From Amycolatopsis orientalis DSM 43388 (GTDB lineage Bacteria; Actinomycetota; Actinomycetes; Mycobacteriales; Pseudonocardiaceae), in contig NZ_ASXG01000079.1 in the NCBI RefSeq assembly GCF_000411975.1, forward strand, positions 120,282 to 184,281: a stretch of 64,000 bases of DNA. Reading direction: 5' to 3'. The notes beneath the pieces were generated by a model, which was given only the letters and a program-made list of their open reading frames with translations, was not told the DNA's origin and did not search any database. A program made the position numbers and the translations under genes. Shown here piece after piece: positions 38,159 to 46,013 of the stretch. The stretch's first letter is position 1; every line of letters starts with the position of its first letter.

Positions 38159-39568
38159 GTGCGGCAATACAGTGCCCCGGTCGACTACCGGCGGATGGAA
38201 TCCCTTCTCCACGGCTTCGAACCGAGTTTCGCTTTCGAACCGGCGGACCAGATCGCCGAGGCCGAGTACGCGGACCGGATCGAGCGGCTCCGCCGGGACG
38301 CGACCGTCGCCGGTCTCGACGCGATCCTGGTGCACGCCAGTCTGGTCGGCTGGTACCACACGTCGAACCCGTTCCTGCGGTATCTCTGCGACTGGATGCG
38401 GGAAGGAGTCCTGATCGTCCCCACCGACGCCGGGCTGGCGCCGGAACTGCTGTCGTTCTGGACCGAGTCGGCCGTCGTCCCGCCGGGCGGCGAGCCGTTG
38501 CTGGTCGGCGAGATCTGGCAGGTTTCGCCGTTCGGGCGGGAAAGCGTCGACCGGCCGGGCTCGCCGCTGCGCAAGACCGTCGAGGCGGCCGCGGGCGTGC
38601 TGCGCCGGCTCGGCCTCGCCGGCGGGCAGCTCGGCCTGATCGGCGACGACACCGCCGCGCCGTGCTGGGCGGGACTGCGGGAACTCCTGCCCGGCACGGG
38701 GTTTCGCGACGCCACCGAGATGATTCTCCGGATGCAGCGGATCCGGTCGGCGGCCGAAATCGCCCTCATCCGCTCGGCCGGGCAGCTGATCGACATCGGG
38801 TACGAGGCCGCCTGCCACGTCACCCGGCCCGGCGTCACGGACTACGAGGTCTACGCGGCGTTCTCCTACGCGCAACTGTCGCGCGGCGGCGAAACCGGAG
38901 ACGGCTACCAGATCGGCGTGAACCAGTACGGCACTCACTGCGGCAAGCCCTACGGGCACGTCATCCGCGACGGCGATCTGCTCAACCTCTACATCTCCAA
39001 CGTCACGTATCTCGGCTACTGCGCCCAGGCCGCGCGCATGATGGTGATCGGCACGGCGACCGACGAACAGGAAGAAGTCCTCGAGATGACCGTCGACGCG
39101 GTGCGCCGGGCGGAAGTCCTGATCAAGCCCGGCACGAAGTTCAGCGACCTGCACGACGCCGCCTTCGAGGCTTACGTGGAACGGGGCTACCTGAAATCGA
39201 AGGAAACCCGCACCATGCCGTTCAACTGGGAGGCGCTGCCGGACGGCTCGCCTCGCCCGGTTCCGCGCCGGCCCGTCGCCGACCCGGACTGGGAAGCGCA
39301 AGGTCGCCGGCTGCTGCACGTGTACCCGGCCGCGCCCGGACCGCACAACCCGAACCTCGGGCACGCGATCGGGATGCCGAAGCTGCCGCAGTACAACGTC
39401 GCCTCGCACAACACCGACCGGATGGAGCCCGGGATGGTGTTCGTCCTGCACGCCCAGTGGGTCGATCCGCTGGTCGCCGGTTCCAACCTGGGCGACCTGT
39501 ACGTCGTCACCGAGACCGGCTTCGAGAATCTGACCTGCCGGACCTCCGTCGAGCCCTTCCGGGCGTGA
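38159..39568 (+). CDS. M24-family (creatinase-type) hydrolase lacking metal ligands
   Basis: The 469-aa protein has a creatinase N-terminal domain and a pita-bread catalytic domain. The GTG start at 38159 gives VRQYSAPVDY. Of the five dimetal ligands of M24 aminopeptidases only the His of LGHAIGM (His402) remains. The expected Asp positions are Tyr278 and Gln290 (GYCAQAAR for GYxSDxTR), the first Glu is His431, and the last Glu is replaced in NLGDLYVVTETG. His260 (NQYGTHC) sits where creatinase has its catalytic His. This matches metal-independent members such as creatinase and ectoine hydrolase EutD/DoeA, so it may open a C-N bond in the pathway substrate. Confidence 0.85.
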   Translation: MRQYSAPVDYRRMESLLHGFEPSFAFEPADQIAEAEYADRIERLRRDATVAGLDAILVHASLVGWYHTSNPFLRYLCDWMREGVLIVPTDAGLAPELLSFWTESAVVPPGGEPLLVGEIWQVSPFGRESVDRPGSPLRKTVEAAAGVLRRLGLAGGQLGLIGDDTAAPCWAGLRELLPGTGFRDATEMILRMQRIRSAAEIALIRSAGQLIDIGYEAACHVTRPGVTDYEVYAAFSYAQLSRGGETGDGYQIGVNQYGTHCGKPYGHVIRDGDLLNLYISNVTYLGYCAQAARMMVIGTATDEQEEVLEMTVDAVRRAEVLIKPGTKFSDLHDAAFEAYVERGYLKSKETRTMPFNWEALPDGSPRPVPRRPVADPDWEAQGRRLLHVYPAAPGPHNPNLGHAIGMPKLPQYNVASHNTDRMEPGMVFVLHAQWVDPLVAGSNLGDLYVVTETGFENLTCRTSVEPFRA

Positions 39569-39573
39569 GCGTC

Positions 39574-39602
39574 GCCGGGACCGGCAAGGCGACGGTCCCG
39601 GC
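39574..39602 (+). terminator. Hairpin after the M24 gene
   Basis: A perfect 10-bp stem (GCCGGGACCG / CGGTCCCGGC) with a 9-nt loop begins 5 nt after the stop. It lacks a T-run but marks the end of the catabolic operon before the zinc island. Confidence 0.6.
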
Positions 39603-39620
39603 GGCCCCGGGCGGCTTCCT

Positions 39621-39643
39621 TGAAATGGAAGTCGTTATCATGA
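39621..39643. promoter_or_regulatory. Zur-like AT-rich imperfect palindrome upstream of the pacL-like/ctpC genes
   Basis: On the minus strand the core reads TGATAACGACTTCCA, which fits the 7-1-7 pattern of actinobacterial Zur boxes (TGAAAATGATTTTCA-like) at about 11 of 15 positions. It lies about 95 bp upstream of the PacL-like start. Two further related elements precede COG0523-rpmJ and znuA. The match is imperfect and could be fortuitous. Confidence 0.45.
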
Positions 39644-39738
39644 GGCCTCGGCGGCGGCGCCGGACGCGGTCGCGGCTGTTCCCGGATGCCCAGGTCGCGC
39701 GATCGGTATACCGTGCTGGACAACGTGCAGGAGGTCTC

Positions 39739-40017
39739 ATGTGGAGCCACGTGATCGTCAAGGCGGCATAGGTCGTAGCGACGGGTCTGGCCGGTGCGGC
39801 GGCGTATGACGGAGTGAAGAAGGTCGCCAAGTCGAACGCGGTCCGGCAGGCCACGGTGACGGTGACGGCGTGGGGCCTGCGCGGTGCTCGCGCGGCCGAG
39901 GCCGGCGCGGAGAAGGCCCGGCTGGTCACCGCGGACGTGGTGAGCGAGGCCCGGGCCCGGATCGGCGAGGAGGCTCCCGCGCCGGGGACGGCGGCCGGGC
40001 ACGGGCACGAGCATTGA
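39739..40017 (+). pseudogene. DUF1490/PacL-like metal-chaperone gene with in-frame TAG at codon 11
   Basis: From the ATG at 39739 (GGAGG just upstream) the frame reads MWSHVIVKAA, then TAG at 39769-39771, then VVATGLAGAAAYDGVKKV and a DUF1490 body ending GHGHEH. This matches the architecture of mycobacterial PacL1 (Rv3269), encoded just before ctpC: an N-terminal membrane helix, an Ala-rich amphipathic helix, and a C-terminal metal-binding tail. The stop falls inside the membrane helix. Re-initiation at GTG 39814 would give a 67-residue soluble remnant without the anchor. A CAG-to-TAG change or a sequencing error are the obvious explanations. The rest of the gene looks intact, so the lesion is recent. 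Confidence 0.75.
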
Positions 40018-42188
40018 GCGGGCTCGCGACGCTGGTCGCCGACGCCGCGGGGCGCGCGCGGTTCGAGAGCGCCGCGTTGCGCGGGCGTCCGGCGCTGGCG
40101 GTCGCGGTCGAGGACGAGGTGGACCGGGTGGCCGGGGTGCGGCAGGTGCACGCGTACCCCCGGACCGGCAACATCGTCGTCTGGTACCGCACTGGCCGTT
40201 GCGACCGGGAGCATTTGCGCAAGGTGATCGACGCCGGCCTGCGGGCGGACCCGGCGAGCGCCGCGGGCCGGACGCCGCGGTCGGCGGACGTGCACAACGG
40301 CGATCTCGTGCGGCTGGTCGTGGGCGGTGCGGCGCTGGCGGTGCTGGGGCTGCGCCGGTACGCGCTGCGGCGGCCTCCGCTGCTGGGAGCGCGCGGGCGG
40401 GCGGTGGCCACCGGGGTCACGATTTTCACCGGTTACCCGTTCCTGCGCGGCGCGGTCCGCTCGCTGGCGGGCGGTCGCGGCGCGGGGACGGACGCGCTCG
40501 TGTCGGCGGCGACGGTGGCCAGCCTGGTGCTGCGGGAGAACGTGGTCGCGCTGACCGTGCTGTGGCTGCTAAACATCGGCGAGTACCTGCAGGATTTGAC
40601 GCTTCGCCGCAGCCGGCGGGCGGTGTCGGAGCTGCTGACCGGTTCGGAGACCCGGACCTGGACGCGGCTGCCGGACGGCACGGAACTCGAGGTCGACATC
40701 GCCGACGTCGAGCCCGGGCACGAGGTGGTCGTCCACGAGCACGTGGTGCTGCCGGTGGACGGGGTGGTCGTCGAGGGCGAGGGCGTCGTCGACACGTCGG
40801 CCGTGACGGGCGAGCAGCTGCCGGTCGCGGTGGCGCCGGGTTCGCCGCTGCACGCCGGATCGGTGCTGTTGCGCGGGCGGCTGGTGGTGCGCGCGTCCGC
40901 GGTGGGCCGGGACACCGCGATCGGCCGGATCATCGAGCGGGTGGAGCGGGCGCAGGCCGACCGGGCGCCGATCCAGACGGTGGGGGAGAACTTCTCCCGC
41001 CGGTTCGTGCCGGCGTCGTTCGCGCTGTCGGCGCTGACGCTGCTGGCCACTCGCGACGTCCGGCGCGCGATGACGATGCTGCTCGTGGCCTGCCCGTGCG
41101 CGGTGGGGCTTTCGACGCCGACCGCGATCAGCGCGGCGATCGGCAACGGCGCGCGCCGCGGCGTGCTCATCAAGGGCGGCGCGCACCTGGAGGCGGCGGG
41201 CCGGGTCGACGCGGTCGTGTTCGACAAGACCGGCACGGTGACGCTGGGCCGGCCGATGGTCACCAACGTCATTTCTTTCGCCGACGAATGGTCGCCGGAG
41301 CAGGTGCTGGCTTACGCGGCCAGTTCGGAGATCCATTCGCGGCATCCGCTCGCGCAGGCGGTCATCCGGTCCACCGAGGACCGCCGGATCGAGATCCCGC
41401 CGCACGAGGAGTGCGAAGTCCTGCTGGGACAAGGGATGCGGGTGCACAGCGACGGCCGCGTCCTGCTGATCGGCAGCCTCGAACTGCTGCGGCGGCAGAA
41501 CGTGCCGATCGCCGACGAGGCGCGGGACTGGGTGCGGCGGCTGCAGGAGGCCACCGAGACCCCGCTGCTGCTCGCGGTCGACGGCAGGCTGATCGGCCTG
41601 GTGTCCTTGCGCGACAGCGTCCGGCCGGAATCGAAGGAAGTGCTCGACGCGTTGCGGGCCGACGGGGTCCGGCGCATGGTGCTGCTGACCGGGGACAGCC
41701 CGGAGACGGCCGCGGCGGTGGCCGCGGAACTCGGCATCGACGAGTTCCGCGCGCGGGTGCTGCCGGAGGACAAACAGGACGTGGTGAAGCAGTTGCAGGA
41801 CTCCGGCCACGCGGTGGCGGTGGTCGGCGACGGCACCAACGACGCGCCGGCGCTCGCGCTGGCCGACATCGGGATCGCGATGGGCGTGTCCGGAACGGAC
41901 GTCGCCGTGGAGACCGCGGACGTGGCGCTGGCCGGCGACGACCTGCGCGCGCTGCTCGATTTGCGCGACCTCAGCCGCCGTTCGGTGTCGGTCGTGCGGC
42001 AGAACTACGGCATGTCGATCGCGATCAACACGCTCGGCCTGCTGATCTCGGCCGGCGGCGCGCTCTCGCCGGTGGTGGCCGCGATCCTGCACAACGCGTC
42101 CTCGGTCGCGGTCGTGGCGAACAGTTCGCGCCTCATCCGGTACCAGCTCCCGGCAGGCGCCCCGGGGCGTCCGCGCACCGGCGGCTGA
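40014..42188 (+). CDS. ctpC: P1B-type metal-transporting ATPase, CtpC-like (Mn/Zn)
   Basis: The ~724-aa ATPase has an N-terminal metal-domain-like segment, membrane helices including the CPC ion site (Cys360-Pro-Cys362 in VACPCAVGLSTP), the phosphorylation motif DKTGT (Asp404), the nucleotide-domain SEIHSRHPLA, and hinge GDGTNDAPAL. Long blocks match mycobacterial CtpC: TGYPFLRGA, TDALVSAATVASL, LLNIGEYLQDLTLRR, and LHNASSVAVVANSSRL. CtpC exports Zn/Mn with the aid of PacL1. The TTG start at 40014 overlaps the stop of the PacL-like gene. No N-terminal CxxC domain is present. It is the only efflux component in an island otherwise devoted to zinc scarcity. Confidence 0.93.
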   Translation: MSGLATLVADAAGRARFESAALRGRPALAVAVEDEVDRVAGVRQVHAYPRTGNIVVWYRTGRCDREHLRKVIDAGLRADPASAAGRTPRSADVHNGDLVRLVVGGAALAVLGLRRYALRRPPLLGARGRAVATGVTIFTGYPFLRGAVRSLAGGRGAGTDALVSAATVASLVLRENVVALTVLWLLNIGEYLQDLTLRRSRRAVSELLTGSETRTWTRLPDGTELEVDIADVEPGHEVVVHEHVVLPVDGVVVEGEGVVDTSAVTGEQLPVAVAPGSPLHAGSVLLRGRLVVRASAVGRDTAIGRIIERVERAQADRAPIQTVGENFSRRFVPASFALSALTLLATRDVRRAMTMLLVACPCAVGLSTPTAISAAIGNGARRGVLIKGGAHLEAAGRVDAVVFDKTGTVTLGRPMVTNVISFADEWSPEQVLAYAASSEIHSRHPLAQAVIRSTEDRRIEIPPHEECEVLLGQGMRVHSDGRVLLIGSLELLRRQNVPIADEARDWVRRLQEATETPLLLAVDGRLIGLVSLRDSVRPESKEVLDALRADGVRRMVLLTGDSPETAAAVAAELGIDEFRARVLPEDKQDVVKQLQDSGHAVAVVGDGTNDAPALALADIGIAMGVSGTDVAVETADVALAGDDLRALLDLRDLSRRSVSVVRQNYGMSIAINTLGLLISAGGALSPVVAAILHNASSVAVVANSSRLIRYQLPAGAPGRPRTGG

Positions 42189-42274
42189 ACCGGGTTCGCC
42201 AGGCGCGGCCCGGAATTCGGCTGCGCAGGTCCGGGATGGCAAACCAGGTCCGGCAAGAGCCACTTTGCCTGCTT

Positions 42275-42299
42275 AATGGAAACGACAATCATTATCGTG
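42275..42299. promoter_or_regulatory. Zur-like box upstream of the COG0523-rpmJ operon
   Basis: An AT-rich element containing GGAAACGACAATCATTATCG lies 13-37 bp upstream of the ATG at 42312. The arms ACGA and TCGT frame an AATCATT core. Its position would block transcription initiation. Zur control of COG0523 and cysteine-free L36 genes is established in streptomycetes and mycobacteria, which supports the assignment. Confidence 0.65.
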
Positions 42300-42311
42300 T
42301 AGGCTGCGGGC

Positions 42312-43403
42312 ATGCGCTTGCGGCTCACCGTGCTCTCCGGACCCGACGAGGGCGTGGTGGCGCCGGCCTGTGCCCGGCTGGCCGCCCAGGGCGCCGCGGT
42401 GCTCGCCTACCGGCACGACGGGCATTCGTGGTCGCGATGGCTGGATTCGGGCGGCGGGTGCCGGGTCGCGCGTCTCGGCGAGGGCGACCGGACCTCCGCG
42501 GTGCTCCGCGATCTGCCGGCCGCGGTCGCCGAGGCCCGGGAAGCGGTCGCCGGGCCTGATCTGGTGCTGCGGCTTCCGTTCGCGGTCGATCTCCCGCAGG
42601 TGCTGGACGAGGCCGGGGAGCTCGCCGAGGTGGACGCGGTCGTCGTCGCGCTCGATCCGGAGCGGCTCGAAGACTGGCTGTGGGACCCGGCCCCGGTGGA
42701 CGGGCTCCCGGTCGGCGAACACCTCGTGGACGCGCTGTCGTGCGCGGACACCTGCGTGCTGCCGGCGGCCGGTTCGGGCCGCGGCCGCGGGGAACACCTG
42801 CTGGCGCAGCTGGCTCCTCGTGCCCGGGCGGTCCGCGCGGGCGGGAAGCCGGGGCGGCCGGAATTTCGGCTGGGCGCGGGCGGTTACGACGTCGGCGAGG
42901 TGATCGCCCGGCTGGCTCCAGGCGCGGTCACGGTTCCGGTGCTGGACGAATCCGGCCCCTTCCGGACTGCGGTGGTGCGGGCGCGCCGGCCGCTGCACCC
43001 GGAGCGGCTGGCCCGGGCGATGCCCGCGATGGCCGCCGGGAGCGTCTGGTCCCGCGGCAGGCTCTGGATCGCGTCGGTCCCGGGGAATCGGGTGGTGTGG
43101 CGCGGCGTCGGCCCGCACGTGAGTTTCGAGGACGGCGGGGGATGGGACGACGACGGCCTGCTCGATCCGGCTTCGCCGGACGGAGACCGCCGCGGCACCG
43201 TGCTCGCGTTCACCGGGGACGAGGTCGACAAGGAGGAGCTGCGGGCCGCGCTGCTGGATTGCGAACTGACGGCGGCGGAATGCGCGGGCGGCCCGCTGGA
43301 ATGGGCTGATTACCCCGATCCGCTGCGGCTGGCGCGCGCGTTGCCGATGCCGGCGGCGCCGGTGGGTTCGATTTTTTCGGAGATGACGGAGGAGAATCGA
43401 TGA
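42312..43403 (+). CDS. COG0523 (CobW-like) protein with degenerate GTPase domain
   Basis: The 363-aa protein keeps the overall COG0523 plan. The N-terminal strand LRLTVLSG should be followed by a Walker A GxxGxGKT but reads PDEGVV. The CxCC metal motif and NKxD are missing. The C-terminal CobW_C domain is well preserved ([26 protein letters not shown]). Functional relatives are Zn metallochaperone GTPases induced in zinc starvation. Without nucleotide-binding residues this copy is probably not a GTPase. It overlaps rpmJ by 4 nt. It may act as a Zn-binding scaffold or be a decaying paralogue. Zur control is suggested by the upstream box. Confidence 0.8.
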   Translation: MRLRLTVLSGPDEGVVAPACARLAAQGAAVLAYRHDGHSWSRWLDSGGGCRVARLGEGDRTSAVLRDLPAAVAEAREAVAGPDLVLRLPFAVDLPQVLDEAGELAEVDAVVVALDPERLEDWLWDPAPVDGLPVGEHLVDALSCADTCVLPAAGSGRGRGEHLLAQLAPRARAVRAGGKPGRPEFRLGAGGYDVGEVIARLAPGAVTVPVLDESGPFRTAVVRARRPLHPERLARAMPAMAAGSVWSRGRLWIASVPGNRVVWRGVGPHVSFEDGGGWDDDGLLDPASPDGDRRGTVLAFTGDEVDKEELRAALLDCELTAAECAGGPLEWADYPDPLRLARALPMPAAPVGSIFSEMTEENR

Positions 43404-43522
43404 AGGTGCGGAAATCGCTTCGCTCGCTGAAGAACAAGCCGGGGTCGCAGGTGGTGCGGCGGCACGGCAAGACGTTTGTGATCAACAAGAAGAACCCGAA
43501 GTTCAAGGCGCGGCAGGGCTGA
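43400..43522 (+). CDS. rpmJ: 50S ribosomal protein L36, cysteine-free (zinc-independent) paralogue
   Basis: The 40-aa protein [15 protein letters not shown]... ends NPKFKARQG and contains no cysteine. It is the C-minus form of L36 that replaces the zinc-ribbon form when zinc is scarce, freeing ribosomal zinc. The ATG overlaps the COG0523 stop (ATGA), and GGAGGAGA lies 5-12 nt upstream. Co-transcription with a COG0523 gene behind a Zur-like box is a known arrangement. Confidence 0.95.
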   Translation: MKVRKSLRSLKNKPGSQVVRRHGKTFVINKKNPKFKARQG

Positions 43523-43564
43523 CGGCCAGCCGGCCCGCATCCAGCCGCTGCCGAGGGGTTCGCG

Positions 43565-43969
43565 ATGACTGAAGTGCTTTTCGAGTCGGGTTTCGCTGTC
43601 GTGCTGTGCGATCAGGAGGGATGCCTTCCTCCGCCGGGGCAGCACGACGTGCTCGCCGCGCTGCGCACGGTCGTGAGCACCGCCCGGTATGGCGTCCTGA
43701 TCCGGTCGGGCTGCCTGTTCCGGTCGCTCCGCGCCGGGGAGGCGCCGTGTTCCCGCGATTGCGGCGGGAACAGCGGCGGCCCGGGTGCGTACGCGCTGGT
43801 GCAGCGGTGCGACTCGGAACTGCGGCCGCTCGGCCCGGCCGCGGTGGCCGGGCCGTTGCACGAGCCGGACGACACCGCGGCCCTGTGCGAATGGCTCGAA
43901 ACCGGTGTCCGGGAAGGGAAACCGCTGCCGGCGCGACTGCGTCCGGTCACAGTCGGCGGCACCGGGTGA
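43565..43969 (+). CDS. Cys-rich small protein, unknown function
   Basis: The 134-aa protein has seven cysteines (15, 20, 50, 62, 66, 82, 108), including C-x4-C in LCDQEGC and C-x3-C in CSRDC, and no signal peptide. The layout of a strand/helix N-terminal half followed by VLIRSGCLF is faintly like thioredoxin-fold [2Fe-2S] ferredoxin domains, but no diagnostic cluster motif is certain. It lies 42 nt after rpmJ and 33 nt before a methyltransferase gene, apparently in the same transcription unit. A metal- or cluster-binding role under zinc control is therefore possible. I do not recognise the family. Confidence 0.65.
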   Translation: MTEVLFESGFAVVLCDQEGCLPPPGQHDVLAALRTVVSTARYGVLIRSGCLFRSLRAGEAPCSRDCGGNSGGPGAYALVQRCDSELRPLGPAAVAGPLHEPDDTAALCEWLETGVREGKPLPARLRPVTVGGTG

Positions 43970-44002
43970 CCGGTGCCGCGCCAGGTGCGGGGAGGAACGC
44001 TC

Positions 44003-44827
44003 GTGCAGGTGTCCGAGGTGTTCGACGCGGCCGCCGAGGCGTTCGCGCGATGGACTCCGCTGCTGTGGGAGCCGGTCGGCGAGGCCGCGGTCCGGGCCGC
44101 GGGACTGCGGCCCGGCGATCGCGTGCTGGACGCCTGCTGCGGCAACGGCGCGGCCGCGATCCCCGCGGCGCGCGGCGTCTCCCCAGCCGGGCACGTCGAC
44201 GCGGTGGACCTCTCCGGAGCCCTGCTGCGCGACGGCCGGGAACGCGCGGCCGCCCGCGGGGTCGGCGGCATCCGGTTCCGCCGAGCGGACGCGACCGCCT
44301 GGACCGCGGACGGGAAACCGGGCTACGACGCGGTGTTGTGCTTGTTCGGGGTGTTCTTCTTCCCCGACCTGGACGCCGGGGGCCGGCACCTGGTGCGGTT
44401 GCTCCGGCCCGGCGGCAGGTTTCTCGCGACGACCTGGGAGGGCGGCGCGGTCGAGCCCGTCGTGCGCCCGTTCGCCGAAGCCGCCGCCGCGGAGCGGGCC
44501 GCTGCCGGGCTGCCCGCACCCGATCTCTCCCGGCAGCGAAAAGCCAGTGCGCGCTTGGAAAGCGCGGACGGTCTCGCCCGTTGGCTGCGGGAAATCGGCG
44601 CGACCGGCCCGGAAGTGCGTTCGGTGACGCCGGAGATCCCGCTCGACGCGGCCCGGGCGTGGGACTTCGTGATCGGCTCGGGAACCCGCGGCCTGCTTTT
44701 CGGCCTCGGCGAGGCGGCCGTGTCCAGAATCCGGCGGAGGTTCTGGATTTCCCTGCAAGAGCAGGGAACGACCGTTTTCCGCCCCACTGTCCTCATCGGA
44801 CACGGCAGCAGGACCCGCACTGCGTGA
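44003..44827 (+). CDS. Class I SAM-dependent methyltransferase
   Basis: The 274-aa protein has the SAM-binding motif I VLDACCGNGAAAIPAA, motif II-like GHVDAVDLS with the acidic residue binding the ribose, and FRRADATAW. It resembles UbiE/COQ5-like small-molecule methyltransferases. The GTG at 44003 has GGGGAGG 7 nt upstream. A GTG at 43973 is less well supported. It is the last gene before the znu promoter and probably belongs to the COG0523-rpmJ unit. The methyl acceptor is unknown. A link to zinc physiology rests on position only. Confidence 0.85.
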   Translation: MQVSEVFDAAAEAFARWTPLLWEPVGEAAVRAAGLRPGDRVLDACCGNGAAAIPAARGVSPAGHVDAVDLSGALLRDGRERAAARGVGGIRFRRADATAWTADGKPGYDAVLCLFGVFFFPDLDAGGRHLVRLLRPGGRFLATTWEGGAVEPVVRPFAEAAAAERAAAGLPAPDLSRQRKASARLESADGLARWLREIGATGPEVRSVTPEIPLDAARAWDFVIGSGTRGLLFGLGEAAVSRIRRRFWISLQEQGTTVFRPTVLIGHGSRTRTA

Positions 44828-44957
44828 ATCGCCGGCAAAAGCTCCGCCGATCCGAATCGGACATTCTCCATTAACCGCAGAAAAATCAGTCTTTTCGGCG
44901 GCATCCGCCGCCGGTCACGAATAGGAAACGGTTGCCATTTGCCATTCCGCGCGGCCT

Positions 44958-44977
44958 TGAAGTGATAATCACTTTCA
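44958..44977. promoter_or_regulatory. Zur box upstream of znuA
   Basis: TGAAGTGATAATCACTTTCA contains a perfect 7-1-7 palindrome, AAGTGAT-A-ATCACTT (44960-44974), about 77 bp before the znuA start. It is the best of the three Zur-like elements here. Zur-Zn binding would shut off znuACBB when zinc is sufficient. Confidence 0.82.
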
Positions 44978-45053
44978 TCTAGCGTCCCGGTGTCCGCCCG
45001 TTCGGGGTACCCGGTCCCGGGCTGTCCCGTCTTGCTGAGGAGAGCGTTCCCGG

Positions 45054-46013
45054 ATGATGTTTCAGTTCGCCGGCTCCGTCCGTCGGCGCGCCGCCGGCCT
45101 CGTGCTGGCCGGCGCCGTCGCCGCGGCGGCCACCGGATGTTCCACGACCGCCCCGGCCCAGAACGGCGGCACCAGCGCGGCGGCAGGCTCGAGCACGAAA
45201 ATCGCCGTGGTCGCGGCGGAGAACTTCTGGGGCAGCATCGCCGAGCAGCTCGGCGGCGAGCACGCGACCGTGCACAGCGTCATCAACAACCCGGACGCCG
45301 ACCCGCACGACTACGAGCCGACGCCGGCCGACGGCCGGACGATGGCCTCGGCGCAGTTCGCGATCGTCAACGGGATCGGCTACGACCCGTGGGCGCCGAA
45401 GCTGATCTCGGCCAACCCCAACGAGAAGCGGACCGTGCTCACCGTGGGCGACGCGGTCGGGGTCAAGGCCGGCGGCAACCCGCACCGCTGGTACTCGCCC
45501 GACGACGTGCACAAGGTCATCGACGAGATCACCGCGGACTACCGGAAGCTCGACCCGGCCGACGCGGCGTACTTCGACGCGCAGAAGCAGAACTTCGAGA
45601 CGAAGGCGCTGGGCCAGTACACCGCACTGGTTTCCGGGATCAAGGCGAAGTACGCGGGAACCCCGATCGGCGCTTCGGAATCCATCGTCACGCCGCTCGC
45701 CGAAGGCCTCGGCCTGAAGATGCTCACGCCGGAGTCCTTCCTGGACGCGATCAGCGAGGGCAGCGATCCGACCGCCGCCGACAAGGCCGCCATCGACGCG
45801 CAGATCAAGGGCAAGCAGATCAAGATCTACGTCTACAACAGCCAGAATTCGACCCCGGACGTGCAGGCGCAGGTCGCCGCGGCCAAGGCGGCCGGGATCC
45901 CGGTGGCGACCGTGACCGAGACCCTGACCCCGGCCGGGGCCACGTTCCAGGACTGGCAGACCAAGCAGCTGCAGGGCATCGAACAGGCTCTCGCGCAGGC
46001 GACGGGCAAGTGA
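45054..46013 (+). CDS. znuA: Zinc ABC transporter substrate-binding lipoprotein
   Basis: The 319-aa cluster A-I metal-binding protein has a signal peptide ending in the lipobox AATGCS. The mature protein has DPHDYEPTPAD and NPHRWYSPDD, giving metal-ligand histidines, followed by the long backbone helix and SEGSDPTAADKAA. A His/Asp-rich loop as in E. coli ZnuA is absent. Adjacent ATPase, two permeases, a Fur-like regulator and the Zur box make zinc the likely ligand. Manganese uptake by the same family cannot be ruled out from sequence alone. It is the first gene of a coupled znuACBB-fur operon. Confidence 0.92.
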   Translation: MMFQFAGSVRRRAAGLVLAGAVAAAATGCSTTAPAQNGGTSAAAGSSTKIAVVAAENFWGSIAEQLGGEHATVHSVINNPDADPHDYEPTPADGRTMASAQFAIVNGIGYDPWAPKLISANPNEKRTVLTVGDAVGVKAGGNPHRWYSPDDVHKVIDEITADYRKLDPADAAYFDAQKQNFETKALGQYTALVSGIKAKYAGTPIGASESIVTPLAEGLGLKMLTPESFLDAISEGSDPTAADKAAIDAQIKGKQIKIYVYNSQNSTPDVQAQVAAAKAAGIPVATVTETLTPAGATFQDWQTKQLQGIEQALAQATGK

